Origin: Chitinophaga japonensis | GTDB taxonomy: Bacteria; Bacteroidota; Bacteroidia; Chitinophagales; Chitinophagaceae | Direction: 5' to 3' | Assembly: GCF_007830125.1 (NCBI RefSeq) | Contig: NZ_VLLG01000002.1 | Coordinates: forward strand, 568,985 to 632,984 | DNA length: 64,000 nucleotides | Shown here: piece after piece, positions 44,468 to 53,518 of the stretch | Numbering within the stretch: the first letter of the stretch is position 1 | How the letters are laid out: every line of letters starts with the position of its first letter | Program-made: the position numbers and the translations under genes | The notes under the pieces: model-generated | What the model was told of the DNA's origin: nothing | Databases searched by the model: none | Seen by the model: the letters and a program-made list of their open reading frames with translations, nothing else

Positions 44468-45015
44468 AAAAAATTAATTTTAAACTATTCAGATGCGCCA
44501 AAGATAGGGTTTTGAGGGCAATGGGCGTAAATAAATTTTGCACAGGTTATATACCCAAACGAACGCATATAATAAATTTGCACGGTATTTGATACAACAA
44601 GTGCATTTTTTTTTAAGCAGATACTAGCATAGTTTTGCACGCGCGTACAGCTTTGTTAACGTCAAAACCGGCAATGTAACTGTACCATATTATTTTATCG
44701 GAACTATATGCATATCTATGGCAAAGGTGTTAATCAAAATTAGAAGCAACTGTATATCAGAGCAGTGTATTTTACCTTTATTACATTAGTGTAAACCGCA
44801 ATAAAATCAATGCTTACAGGGAGGTGAAAAGGGGTACAAAACAGGAAGACAAAAACTGTAATCAGTAGCAGATAAACAAGAGTAGATAAATTTTTTTTTT
44901 CAACATTTTCTACAGATATTCGTCGTCCTGTCTGAAAGTTTTTCAACATCCACCGTTGAGAAATTTTGAATTCGAGAACATCCTTAATTAACAACAAATA
45001 ACTTTTTTTTGCTCA
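44468..45015. other. AT-rich region between DUF3127 gene and dnaA
   Basis: A 548-bp gap with several T-runs. TTTTGCACA (44536-44544) fits the DnaA-box consensus TTWTNCACA; ATTTGCACG (44576-44584) and TTTTGCACG (44633-44641) are degenerate relatives. TTTTTCAAC/GTTGAGAAA (44939-44963) can form a hairpin just upstream of dnaA. This may be a dnaA control region or part of an origin, but no clear box array is present. Confidence 0.4.
44499..44531 (-). promoter_or_regulatory. Promoter of the DUF3127 gene
   Basis: Minus-strand TATCTTTG (44506-44499) matches TAnnTTTG exactly, with TTTA 21 bp upstream. The leader would be about 27 bases. Confidence 0.5.
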
Positions 45016-46449
45016 ATGAATAAAACTTGCGAACAAGTTTGGGAAAGGTGTCTTAATATAATTAGGGATATTGTGGAATGGCAGCCATTTAAGACCTGGT
45101 TTGAACCTATTAAGCCCATCCAACTTGAAAACAATGTTTTAACGATACAGGTGCCGAGCCAGTTTTTTTACGAGTATCTGGAAGAGCATTACGTAGGATT
45201 GTTAGGAAAGACCATCAAACGGGAACTAGGTAAAGAAGCGAGACTGGAATACAGGATAGTAGTAGAGAACGGTACACCGTACCAGCATCCCAAGACGGTG
45301 AATATGCCTACACAATACACGAAGCCCCAGAAAGACAGTGAGGTGGATTTTCCGTTAACAATACAGAACCCCGTAAAAAACCCTTTCGTTATCCCGGGTA
45401 TCAAACGTGTTCAGATTGATTCACAACTTAATCCGAACTACACCTTTGATTCTTTTATAGAAGGTGACAGCAACCGTGTAGCACGAAGGGCTGGTAAAAC
45501 CGTATCCGAAAAACCAGGAGGCACCTCCTTTAACCCACTGGTGGTTTACGGTGGAGTAGGCCTCGGGAAAACGCACCTGGCGCAAGCCATCGGTAACGAG
45601 GTGAAGCGCGTGCATCCCAACAAGGCCGTATTGTACGTAAGTGCGGAAAAGTTCATCAACCAGTTCATTGATCATTCCAAGAACAGCATCATCAATGACT
45701 TCATTCACTTTTACCAACTGATAGACGTACTGATCGTGGATGACATCCAGTTCTTTGCCCGTGCGGAAAAAACGCAGGATGCCTTCTTCGCTATCTTCAA
45801 CCACCTGCACCAGTCCGGCAAGCAACTGATCCTTACTTCAGACAAGCCGCCCAAAGACCTGGACGGGCTGCAGGAAAGACTGCTGAGCCGTTTCCGCTGG
45901 GGGCTGAGCGCTGATATACAGGTGCCGGACTTTGAAATGCGCATGGCCATCCTGGAGATGAAGATGCGTAATGACGGGCTGGAGATGCCGAAAGAAGTGA
46001 TCAAGTATGTAGCCTATAATATACAAAGCAATGTAAGGGAGCTGGAAGGTGCACTGATATCCCTGCTGGCCCAGTCATCCCTGAACCGGAAGGAAATAGA
46101 CCTGGAGCTGGCCAAGCGGGTGCTGAAGTCTTTTGTAAAAACCTCCTCCAAGGAGATCACTATAGAAAGTATACAAAAGATGGTATGCGAGTACTTTGAC
46201 GTACCTTATGACAAGTTGCTGCAAAAGACCCGCAAGCGCGAGATCGTTCAGGCCCGGCAGATCACCATGTACCTGGCAAAATCCTTTACCAAGAACTCTT
46301 TAAAAACCATCGGAGAACATTTCGGCGGCCGCGATCATACCACCGTGATCCATTCCTGCCAGACCGTAAAAGACCTGATGGATACTGATATTGCTTTCCG
46401 CGACAGCGTGATCGAATTACAACAAAAAGTGCAACTGGCCGCCATGTAG
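45016..46449 (+). CDS. dnaA: Chromosomal replication initiator DnaA
   Basis: A 477-residue DnaA. Domain I starts CEQVWERCLNIIRDIVEWQPFKTWF. The AAA+ domain has NPLVVYGGVGLGKTHLAQAIGN (Walker A), DVLIVDDIQFF (Walker B) and the arginine-finger segment RLLSRFRWG. Domain IV carries the DNA-binding signature HFGGRDHTTVIHS. It is transcribed alone and followed by a strong terminator. Its start codon lies close after a T-run with no Shine-Dalgarno sequence. Confidence 0.98.
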   Translation: MNKTCEQVWERCLNIIRDIVEWQPFKTWFEPIKPIQLENNVLTIQVPSQFFYEYLEEHYVGLLGKTIKRELGKEARLEYRIVVENGTPYQHPKTVNMPTQYTKPQKDSEVDFPLTIQNPVKNPFVIPGIKRVQIDSQLNPNYTFDSFIEGDSNRVARRAGKTVSEKPGGTSFNPLVVYGGVGLGKTHLAQAIGNEVKRVHPNKAVLYVSAEKFINQFIDHSKNSIINDFIHFYQLIDVLIVDDIQFFARAEKTQDAFFAIFNHLHQSGKQLILTSDKPPKDLDGLQERLLSRFRWGLSADIQVPDFEMRMAILEMKMRNDGLEMPKEVIKYVAYNIQSNVRELEGALISLLAQSSLNRKEIDLELAKRVLKSFVKTSSKEITIESIQKMVCEYFDVPYDKLLQKTRKREIVQARQITMYLAKSFTKNSLKTIGEHFGGRDHTTVIHSCQTVKDLMDTDIAFRDSVIELQQKVQLAAM

Positions 46450-46514
46450 GCATTGAGTTGCAACCAGGCAATGCATGCCGCCCCTCAAGAAAATAACCCT
46501 GTGAACCTTATTAA

Positions 46515-46548
46515 AATGTCCCGGTATAATACCGGGACATTTTTTTTA
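46515..46548 (+). terminator. Intrinsic terminator of dnaA
   Basis: AATGTCCCGGTAT pairs with ATACCGGGACATT and is followed by a run of T. It lies about 65 bp after the dnaA stop. Confidence 0.85.
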
Positions 46549-46666
46549 TTAGTTTAGTGGCGGGTGACAATGAACACGGGCCGGCAGCGGTTTAACAATT
46601 TCATAAATTCCACGATTAGCAAATCATATCGCACAACCAATAACTTTGAGCCGGTTACGCAGCCAT

Positions 46667-47203
46667 ATGCAAAACGACGGTACAATATGGGATAAGGTAA
46701 GGCAGGGTGACGAAGCAGCTTTCCGCCAACTGTTTGAGCAACAGTGGGAAGCGCTGTTCACCTATGCATATAAGATCCTGAAGGACCAGGCGCAGGTCCA
46801 GGACATTATACAAGGCCTGTTTATCCACCTTTGGGAAAAGCGCGCAACATTACCACGGGTAACAGCAGTAATGCCTTACCTGCGCCATGCGCTACGCAAC
46901 CGGCTGCTGAACGCGATCCGCGACCAGCATGTATACCAGCGTCATGTAACAATTTTCCGGCAGGCCGTAATGGAGAGTGATAACTCGCTGATAGAAGGGT
47001 TACACCTGAAAGAAACCGAACAGCAGCTACTCCGGTCTATTAATACGCTGCCGGAAAAAATGAAAGATGTGTTTTACCTGCATCGTATTGAAAACCTGTC
47101 CGTGGCCGAAATAGCCGCCCGCACCGGATCTTCCGAACAAACGATCCGCAACCAGCTTAACACTGCATTACATCGCCTTAGAGTGATAGGAGGCTGGAAG
47201 TAG
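46667..47203 (+). CDS. FecI-type ECF RNA polymerase sigma factor
   Basis: A 178-residue sigma-70 factor of the Bacteroidota ECF group. The ATG at 46667 is preferred over a TTG at 46646. Region 2 is DEAAFRQLFEQQWEALFTYAYKILKDQAQVQDIIQGLFIHLWEKR; region 4 is LPEKMKDVFYLHRIENLSVAEIAARTGSSEQTIRNQLNTALHRLR. With the FecR and the STN-bearing SusC downstream it forms a cell-surface signalling system that switches on the nutrient locus. The TAG stop lies inside repeat C3. Confidence 0.92.
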   Translation: MQNDGTIWDKVRQGDEAAFRQLFEQQWEALFTYAYKILKDQAQVQDIIQGLFIHLWEKRATLPRVTAVMPYLRHALRNRLLNAIRDQHVYQRHVTIFRQAVMESDNSLIEGLHLKETEQQLLRSINTLPEKMKDVFYLHRIENLSVAEIAARTGSSEQTIRNQLNTALHRLRVIGGWK

Positions 47204-47270
47204 GAAATAGGAAGTAAGATTCCCACCTGATATTCATACCTCACACTTCCTGCTGCATACCTCTTACTAC
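47196..47270. repeat. Heptad inverted repeat, family C, copy 3 (degenerate)
   Basis: Left units GGAAGTA, GGAAATA and GGAAGTA (47196-47216). The right arm (47236-47270) has, on the minus strand, GTAGTAA, GAGGTAT, GCAGCAG, GAAGTGT and GAGGTAT. Arms match imperfectly but the 7-bp period is kept. It contains the stop (47201-47203) of the sigma factor gene. Confidence 0.6.
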
Positions 47271-47361
47271 AATAACGTCTTTTATTACCAAATTGTTAAG
47301 TCGTCACTGAAATAGTTATTCACCTCCGCAGCCGTGTCTTTATATAAACGATACCTCTATA

Positions 47362-48324
47362 GTGGACAGATCTACGCTTCTATATCTACTGGAAAAGTTC
47401 CGCCAGGGCGCCTGCACGGAAGCCGAGCGGCAGTTGCTGCACCAGTGGCTGGACCGGCTGGAGCAGGATGCGGCAGAGGACCTTTCCCTCCCGGACGATG
47501 AAAAGCAGCGGCTCCGCAACGATATGCTGCACAACATACTGACCATCCCTGCTGCTGCGCCCCAGCGGCCGCGCCTCATTATCCGCCGCTGGATGAAAGC
47601 AGCCGCCGTGCTGCTTCCCCTGCTGGGCGCCGCCTGCCTGCTCTACTTACAATACCGCCAGCCGGCGCCTGCGGCTACCTGGCAAACCCGGCATAACCAC
47701 ACGGCTGCTGTACAGCGCATCCTGCTGCCGGACAGCTCCCTGGCCATACTGGGCGCGCATACCAGCGTACAATATACCACCGCCGATACCGGCGCCACCA
47801 GGCTGGTGCGGCTGCTGAAAGGCAAGGCCTTCTTTGAGACCCGCACCGATCCGCAACGACCTTTTATCGTGGAGAGCAACGGCATCCGCACTACCGTGCT
47901 GGGCACCTCCTTCTCCGTAGCGGCCTATGAGGGTTTGTACGCCTGCCGCGTAACGGTGATGACCGGCAAGGTGCAGGTGCATACCAATGCCGGCAACTAT
48001 GGCGTGCTTACGCGCGCACAACGCATTACCATTCCCGCCGGCACGGCAAAGCTCCTGCGCGACACGGTTGCCGTGGCAGACGCCCTGGCCTGGACCAAAG
48101 GCGAGATCGTGCTGCGCCACGCCAGCCTGCAGGAGCTGATGCAAATGCTGCGGGAGCAATACGGCATTACCGCCCACACCCGGCTGAATGCAGCCGAAGG
48201 CGACTACACCCTGCGCCTGCAGGCCAGCATGCCATTACAGGAAGTACTGGATGTAATAGAAAAAATCAGTTATAAACCTAAAATCCGCTTTACTATGGAA
48301 AGAAATCGACTTCTCATTTATTAG
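47362..48324 (+). CDS. FecR-family anti-sigma factor
   Basis: A 320-residue inner-membrane protein. The N-terminal cytoplasmic part holds the sigma factor, a transmembrane helix is at about 75-95 (MKAAAVLLPLLGAACLLYLQY), and the periplasmic FecR domain follows (ILLPDSSLAILGAHTSVQY, LKGKAFFET, VLGTSFSVAAYE, VTVMTGKVQV). The start is a GTG; no in-frame ATG exists between it and the stop codon at 47308. The C-terminal STN-like part (QELMQMLREQYGITAHTRL) is usual. Repeat C3 lies between this gene and its sigma factor. Confidence 0.9.
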   Translation: MDRSTLLYLLEKFRQGACTEAERQLLHQWLDRLEQDAAEDLSLPDDEKQRLRNDMLHNILTIPAAAPQRPRLIIRRWMKAAAVLLPLLGAACLLYLQYRQPAPAATWQTRHNHTAAVQRILLPDSSLAILGAHTSVQYTTADTGATRLVRLLKGKAFFETRTDPQRPFIVESNGIRTTVLGTSFSVAAYEGLYACRVTVMTGKVQVHTNAGNYGVLTRAQRITIPAGTAKLLRDTVAVADALAWTKGEIVLRHASLQELMQMLREQYGITAHTRLNAAEGDYTLRLQASMPLQEVLDVIEKISYKPKIRFTMERNRLLIY

Positions 48325-48331
48325 AAAGGAA

Positions 48332-48359
48332 ACCGGCGTTTGCGCTAACAAACACCGGT
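48332..48359 (+). other. Hairpin between fecR and susC
   Basis: ACCGGCGTTTG (48332-48342) and CAAACACCGGT (48349-48359) pair with one G-T step. No U-tract follows, so it may be an mRNA processing or attenuation hairpin rather than a full terminator. Confidence 0.5.
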
Positions 48360-48423
48360 AATTGCTACAGTATAACACAGCTATGCACTTGTCCGAAATG
48401 CAAGCCAATGGCCTTGCTATGTC

Positions 48424-51400
48424 ATGACCTTAACATTTACAAATATGCAAAAAATCAGACAATTATTGTGGATCCCTGTCCGCCGCACCGCTTTGGCATC
48501 GCTGGCCCTGGTGCTCCTCAGCTCAGTGGCCGTAGCCCTGCCCGGCGCTGCGCAAATGCTTCAAAAAGTAGTACGCCAGTTGCAGGTGCCGGCCGGCAGT
48601 CTTTCCGGCGCACTGAAAAAACTGGAAGCCACGGCAGACATTCGCCTGGCCTATGACGAAACCGCCCTGAAAAAGATACAGGTACCGGCCGGCGCTTACA
48701 AGTCAGGCACCGTGGCCAATATATTGCAGCGGCTGCTGCTCCATACCTCGCTTACTTATGAAGAGCGCTATAATACCATCCTGATCTATGAGAAACAAAC
48801 GGCGCCCACCCACAGCTCCGGCATACAGCAGGTAGTGGAAAAAGTAACCCTTACCGGCACCGTATCTGACAAGAACGGTCCCCTGGTTGGCGCTACCGTA
48901 GTGGTAAAGGGTACGGCCAACGGTACGGCCACCGATGTGAACGGGCACTTTACCCTGACTGTAAACACAGCAGACAACCTGGTGCTGGTGGTGAGCATGA
49001 TTGGCTATAAAACCACGGAAGTACCGGTTGGCGATCAGCGCAGCTTCCGGGTACTGCTGGCGGAAGATGCCCTGAACCTGGACCAACTGGTGGTGGTAGG
49101 ATACGGTACGCAACGCAAGGCCACCCTCTCCGGGGCCATAGCGGATGTACAACTGGACAAGCTCAGCTCCCGCTCCCTCAACGATATGGCGGAAGCCCTG
49201 CAGGGTAAAGCGCCCGGCGTGATCGTGCAGAACCAGGGCGGCGATCCCACCTCCGTACCGAAGGTGTATATACGCGGCCTGGGCGGCGTGAACGGCGAAG
49301 AGCCTTTGTACGTAGTGGATGGTTCCATTTATACCGGCGGCCCTATCAACCCGAATGACATTGCTTCCATCAATGTGCTGAAAGATGCTGCCGCCGCCAT
49401 CTACGGCGCAAGAGCTTCCGGCGGCGTGGTGATCATCACCACCAAAAAAGGAAGGGAAGGCGCCGCCACCGTAACGCTGGACGCCAAGTTCGGCTACCAG
49501 ATGGCCGCTAAAAAACTGGAAACGCTTACAGCCAAAGAATTTGCCGACGTGATGAACACCGCGGCGGATGCGGCCGGCAATTCACGCCTGGAAGCTTTTG
49601 ACGCCAGCCAATACCCCGATGGCCAGATCACCCGCACCAACTGGCTGGATGAAATATTCCGCTCCGGCAAGATACAGGACTACAATATCAATGTGAACGG
49701 CGGCAATGCCAAAGCGCACTATTATATGGGCTTCGGTTACCGCAAGGGAGAAGGTATCCTGCTGAACACTTACAGCGAACGGTACTCCTTCCGCATGAAC
49801 TCCGACGCGCAGATAAAGTCCTGGCTGAAAATAGGCGAAAACCTCTCCTACACCTATACCAACGGCAACGGCGCCAATACCACCAGCCCTTATACCGGTG
49901 CGATCTTCACTGCGCTGGGCTACCCGCGGCATATTACACCTTACAACCCGGATGGCTCTTTCAGCGGTATGCCAGAGCAATATGCCGGCGCCTACGGCGA
50001 CCTGGCCAACCCGGTAGCCATCCTGCAAAGGCTGGATTCCAAAACCCCGGTGAGCAATATCAACATCAATCCCTACGCGGAAATACAGCTTACCAAAGAC
50101 CTGCTGTTCCGCTCCAACTTTGCAGTGACCAAATCTTTCAGCAATGCCAAAGACTTCACTACCAAAGTACCGGAGATCGGGAAGATCAGCAATACCAACC
50201 AGTTGGCGCAAACCATCAACAACTTTTCCGAGATCCTCTCCGAGCAAACGCTTACCTACAACAAGCAACTGGGCGATCATAGCCTGAACGTACTGGCCGG
50301 TTACACTTTCCAGCAGCATGAGGGCGACGGCCTGTATGTATACGCAGGCGGCTTTAACGACGAGCGCGATGAGTACCGCTACTTTGACAACGCCACCCTG
50401 TTCTACAAGCCTTCCAGCAGCAAGAACAAATGGGCGATTGAATCCTACCTCGGGCGTGTTAACTACGATTACAAGAACAAATACCTGCTGACAGCACTGG
50501 CCCGCCGCGACGGCACTTCCCGCGTAGCGCCGCAAAACCGTTATGAAACCTACTACTCCGTTTCCGGCGGATGGGTGCTGACGGAAGAAGCCTTCCTGCG
50601 CCCGGTGCAGTGGCTCAGCTTCCTGAAGCTGCGCGGCAGCTATGGCCTGCTGGGCAACCTGGGCAGCCTGCCCAGCAACGCGGTGAACATTCCTATGGAG
50701 GCCATCCAGATATACATGGGACAAACACCCACACAGGTAGGCGGTTATGCAGAGAATGCGCTGTCCAATCCCAACCTGAAATGGGCCAACTCCCGCCAGG
50801 TAAACATCGGCACGGACATCGGCCTGTTCAACAACAGCCTGTCACTGGTAGCAGATTATTTCATCAAGACCACGGAACGAATGCTGCTGCCCGTACCGCC
50901 GCCCAGCACCGCCGGCGTAAGCAACAGCACCTGGAAAAATGCAGGCAAGGCCAGGGATAATGGTATTGAGCTGGGACTGAACTACAGCGGCAACAGCGGC
51001 AAGGACTTCCAGTACAGCGTGGGCGCTACGCTTACGAAAGTGAGCAACAAGCTGCTGGCCCTGGATGAAGGCCGGACCGTGCTGCCCAACGATATCAGCG
51101 TGCGCAGCATATTGCGTCCCATACGCACAGAAGTAGGACAGCCGCTGTACTCTTACTACCTGGTAAGAACCAACGGCATTTTCCAGACGCAGGAGGAAAT
51201 TGACAATTACCGCTCCAAAGACGGCGCCCTGATACAGCCGGATGCCCAACCCGGCGACATCCGCTTTGTGGATAAGAATGGTGATGGCATCATCAGCAAC
51301 GACGACCGCGAGTTTGTAGGCAGCGCTTACCCGGATTTTACTTATGGTATCACCTTCAACGCCAGCTACAAAGGCTTTGACCTGAACCTGTTTGCACAGG

Positions 51401-51825
51401 GCGTACAGGGCAACAAGCTGTTCAACGCGCTGAAATTTACCAATATGAACGCCAGCGTAGGCACCAACTTTAACATGCTGAAAGATGTGCTGAACGCCTG
51501 GACACCGGAAAATCCCAACAGCGATATACCGCGCATTACCGCCGACGATGCCAACGGCAACTATGCCACCTCGTCCGACTGGTACATTGAGAACGGCTCT
51601 TACCTGCGCATCAAAAACCTGACGCTGGGCTATACGCTGCCGGCTGAGTTGACCAAACGTGCGGGCCTCAGCGCGCTGCGCGTTTATGTAACGGCCAATA
51701 ACCTGTACACCTTTACCGGTTACAAAGGTTTTGACCCGGAAGTGGGCATGGATGAATACGGTATTGACAAAGGCCGTTACCCACAGGCCAGGAGCATACT
51801 GCTTGGGCTGAACGTTAATTTCTAG
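48424..51825 (+). CDS. SusC/RagA TonB-linked protein with STN signalling domain
   Basis: An 1133-residue TonB-dependent receptor. After the signal (to about residue 44, ALPGAAQ) comes an STN domain (VPAGSLSGALKKLEATADIRLAYDE to LIYEK), which contacts FecR. The carboxypeptidase-like domain (VTLTGTVSDKNGPLVGATVVVKGT), the TonB box area LDQLVVVGYGTQ, the plug with YVVDGSIYTGG and LKDAAAAIYGARASGGVVIITTKKG, and the barrel to LLGLNVNF follow. An alternative start is Met8 (48445). The STN domain marks it as sensor as well as importer. Confidence 0.94.
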   Translation: MTLTFTNMQKIRQLLWIPVRRTALASLALVLLSSVAVALPGAAQMLQKVVRQLQVPAGSLSGALKKLEATADIRLAYDETALKKIQVPAGAYKSGTVANILQRLLLHTSLTYEERYNTILIYEKQTAPTHSSGIQQVVEKVTLTGTVSDKNGPLVGATVVVKGTANGTATDVNGHFTLTVNTADNLVLVVSMIGYKTTEVPVGDQRSFRVLLAEDALNLDQLVVVGYGTQRKATLSGAIADVQLDKLSSRSLNDMAEALQGKAPGVIVQNQGGDPTSVPKVYIRGLGGVNGEEPLYVVDGSIYTGGPINPNDIASINVLKDAAAAIYGARASGGVVIITTKKGREGAATVTLDAKFGYQMAAKKLETLTAKEFADVMNTAADAAGNSRLEAFDASQYPDGQITRTNWLDEIFRSGKIQDYNINVNGGNAKAHYYMGFGYRKGEGILLNTYSERYSFRMNSDAQIKSWLKIGENLSYTYTNGNGANTTSPYTGAIFTALGYPRHITPYNPDGSFSGMPEQYAGAYGDLANPVAILQRLDSKTPVSNININPYAEIQLTKDLLFRSNFAVTKSFSNAKDFTTKVPEIGKISNTNQLAQTINNFSEILSEQTLTYNKQLGDHSLNVLAGYTFQQHEGDGLYVYAGGFNDERDEYRYFDNATLFYKPSSSKNKWAIESYLGRVNYDYKNKYLLTALARRDGTSRVAPQNRYETYYSVSGGWVLTEEAFLRPVQWLSFLKLRGSYGLLGNLGSLPSNAVNIPMEAIQIYMGQTPTQVGGYAENALSNPNLKWANSRQVNIGTDIGLFNNSLSLVADYFIKTTERMLLPVPPPSTAGVSNSTWKNAGKARDNGIELGLNYSGNSGKDFQYSVGATLTKVSNKLLALDEGRTVLPNDISVRSILRPIRTEVGQPLYSYYLVRTNGIFQTQEEIDNYRSKDGALIQPDAQPGDIRFVDKNGDGIISNDDREFVGSAYPDFTYGITFNASYKGFDLNLFAQGVQGNKLFNALKFTNMNASVGTNFNMLKDVLNAWTPENPNSDIPRITADDANGNYATSSDWYIENGSYLRIKNLTLGYTLPAELTKRAGLSALRVYVTANNLYTFTGYKGFDPEVGMDEYGIDKGRYPQARSILLGLNVNF

Positions 51826-51845
51826 TTTGCTGAAACTGACAAAAA

Positions 51846-53357
51846 ATGAAAGACAATATGCAAAAGATCATTCAACATATTATGCTGGCCGCAGCGGGCA
51901 TCCTGGCACTGGGCGCCTGTAATAAAAAGCTGGATATCGTGCCGGAAGGCGCGCCTACTACCGGTAACTTCTGGACCACGGACAAGGACGCCATTGCCGG
52001 CGCCAATGCCATGTACGAACAATTTGATAATGAAAATTTTTACGGGCGCGGTTTCTGGTGGTTTATTAATGCCAGCGACGATATGGTGACCGGCCGCGTG
52101 AACGGGCAGGGCGACAACATCAAGAATTTTAACCGCAATTTCCTGGGCGGCTCCTACACCGAAAGCCAGTGGAAGCTGCGTTATATCGTGATCAAACGCG
52201 CGAACGACGTGATCCTGCAGGTACCGGGCATTGAGATGGATGCGGCGCTGAAAAGCCGCATACTCGGTGAAGCCTATTTTCTCAGCGGGCTGATGTACTT
52301 CCAGTTGGGCTACACCTACGGCGGCGTGCCCATTGTGAACCGCGACAGCTTGCTGAATGACAAGCCCATCCCCCGTGCAGCCAGCGCCGATGTTGTTTAT
52401 GCGTATGCAGAAAAAGAGCTGCAACAGGCGGCTGCCCTACTGCCCTACTTTGACCAACTGGCGCCGGCAGACTATGGCCGGGCGCATAAAACAGCAGCCT
52501 GGGCCTACCTCAGCAAAATGTACCTCTATAAAAAGGATTACGCGAATGCGGAAAAATACGCCGACTCCGTAATATCGAGCGGCAGGCACCAACTGCTGGA
52601 CAATTTCAGCGATGTGTTCACCATTGCCAGCAACTGGTCCAAAGAATACATCTGGAGCGCCTATTCCACTTCACAGGGCCCGTCCGGCTGGGGTAGCATA
52701 CTGCCGGGCGTAATGCTGGAAAACAAAGGCTGGGGCGAATATAACGGCTGGGGATACTATACGCCTACCAAAGAGCTGTATGACGCTTTTGAAGCAGGCG
52801 ATAAAAGAAGGGAGGCCACCATCCTGCAACCTGGCGACACCTTCACTTTCTTCGGGGAAGAAAAGGTATACAGCTCGCTGAACAGTCTTTCCGGCTACCA
52901 GTTCCGGAAGTACATGGAGCCTTTTTCTTATGCCAACGCCATTCACCTGAGCCCTAACGGCGACCACCCTACTACGGACCTGAACCTGCCGCTGCTACGC
53001 TATGCAGAAGTGATCCTCATCAAAGCGGAGGCCAAACTGATGCAGGGCAAAAATGCCGATGCAGAGATCAATATGATCCGTCACCGCGCAGGCCTGGCCA
53101 ATGTGACCAACGCAGACATGAGCGAGCTGAAAAAACAGCGCCGTTGTGAGCTGGCCGGTGAATGGGCCAACCGCCACAACGACCTGGTGCGCTGGGGCGA
53201 TGCACAGGCGGCCTACAGCCAGCCCCTGCACGGCTATAATGGCAGCGTGGTATGGCCCGCCCGCACCTTTAACCCGGCTGTGCACAACGTATGGCCGGTG
53301 CCGCAAAGCGAGATCGATAACGGCGGCGGTGTTGTGAAGCAAAATACCGGTTGGTAA
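51846..53357 (+). CDS. RagB/SusD family lipoprotein
   Basis: A 503-residue SusD partner of the STN-type SusC, 20 bp after it. The lipobox is ILALGACNKK. SusD features are ILGEAYFLSGLMYFQLGYTYGGVPIV, AAWAYLSKMYLYKKDY, LRYAEVILIKAEAKLM, INMIRHRAGLA and the C-terminal RRCELAGEWANRHNDLVRWGDA and VWPVPQSEID. It binds the nutrient at the cell surface. The context suggests phosphate-containing substrates. Confidence 0.93.
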   Translation: MKDNMQKIIQHIMLAAAGILALGACNKKLDIVPEGAPTTGNFWTTDKDAIAGANAMYEQFDNENFYGRGFWWFINASDDMVTGRVNGQGDNIKNFNRNFLGGSYTESQWKLRYIVIKRANDVILQVPGIEMDAALKSRILGEAYFLSGLMYFQLGYTYGGVPIVNRDSLLNDKPIPRAASADVVYAYAEKELQQAAALLPYFDQLAPADYGRAHKTAAWAYLSKMYLYKKDYANAEKYADSVISSGRHQLLDNFSDVFTIASNWSKEYIWSAYSTSQGPSGWGSILPGVMLENKGWGEYNGWGYYTPTKELYDAFEAGDKRREATILQPGDTFTFFGEEKVYSSLNSLSGYQFRKYMEPFSYANAIHLSPNGDHPTTDLNLPLLRYAEVILIKAEAKLMQGKNADAEINMIRHRAGLANVTNADMSELKKQRRCELAGEWANRHNDLVRWGDAQAAYSQPLHGYNGSVVWPARTFNPAVHNVWPVPQSEIDNGGGVVKQNTGW

Positions 53358-53367
53358 ACCCTGGGGG

Positions 53368-53489
53368 AAATTCCAGATCCCAAATTCCAAATTCCAAAGT
53401 GAAGGCCGGCTCCCGGCTGATACAGCACAGTTACAGATAGTTGAACGACCGCTTCATTTTGGAATTTGGAATTTGGGATTTGGAATTTC
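53368..53489. repeat. Heptad inverted repeat, family A, copy 3
   Basis: Left arm 53368-53395 and right arm 53461-53488 each consist of four 7-bp units (GGAATTT and GGGATTT on one strand) with 27 of 28 positions complementary. The loop has the small hairpin GCCGG-CTC-CCGGC. It lies 11 bp after susD and is open on the plus strand. Confidence 0.8.
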
Positions 53490-53518
53490 TATTTTTATAT
53501 TTTAAAACGTACCATCTT

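Noticed and set aside
44740..44997. 85-codon minus-strand ORF between the DUF3127 gene and dnaA
   Set aside because: It lies in AT-rich DNA, shows no family resemblance, and its composition follows the T-runs of the region; likely chance.
44468..45015. Firm call of oriC
   Set aside because: Only one exact DnaA-box match is seen, and no skew analysis can be done from one window.
53441..53518. Longer start of the phosphodiesterase/phosphatase fusion
   Set aside because: The 26 extra residues come from repeat A3, and a clean signal peptide begins at 53519.
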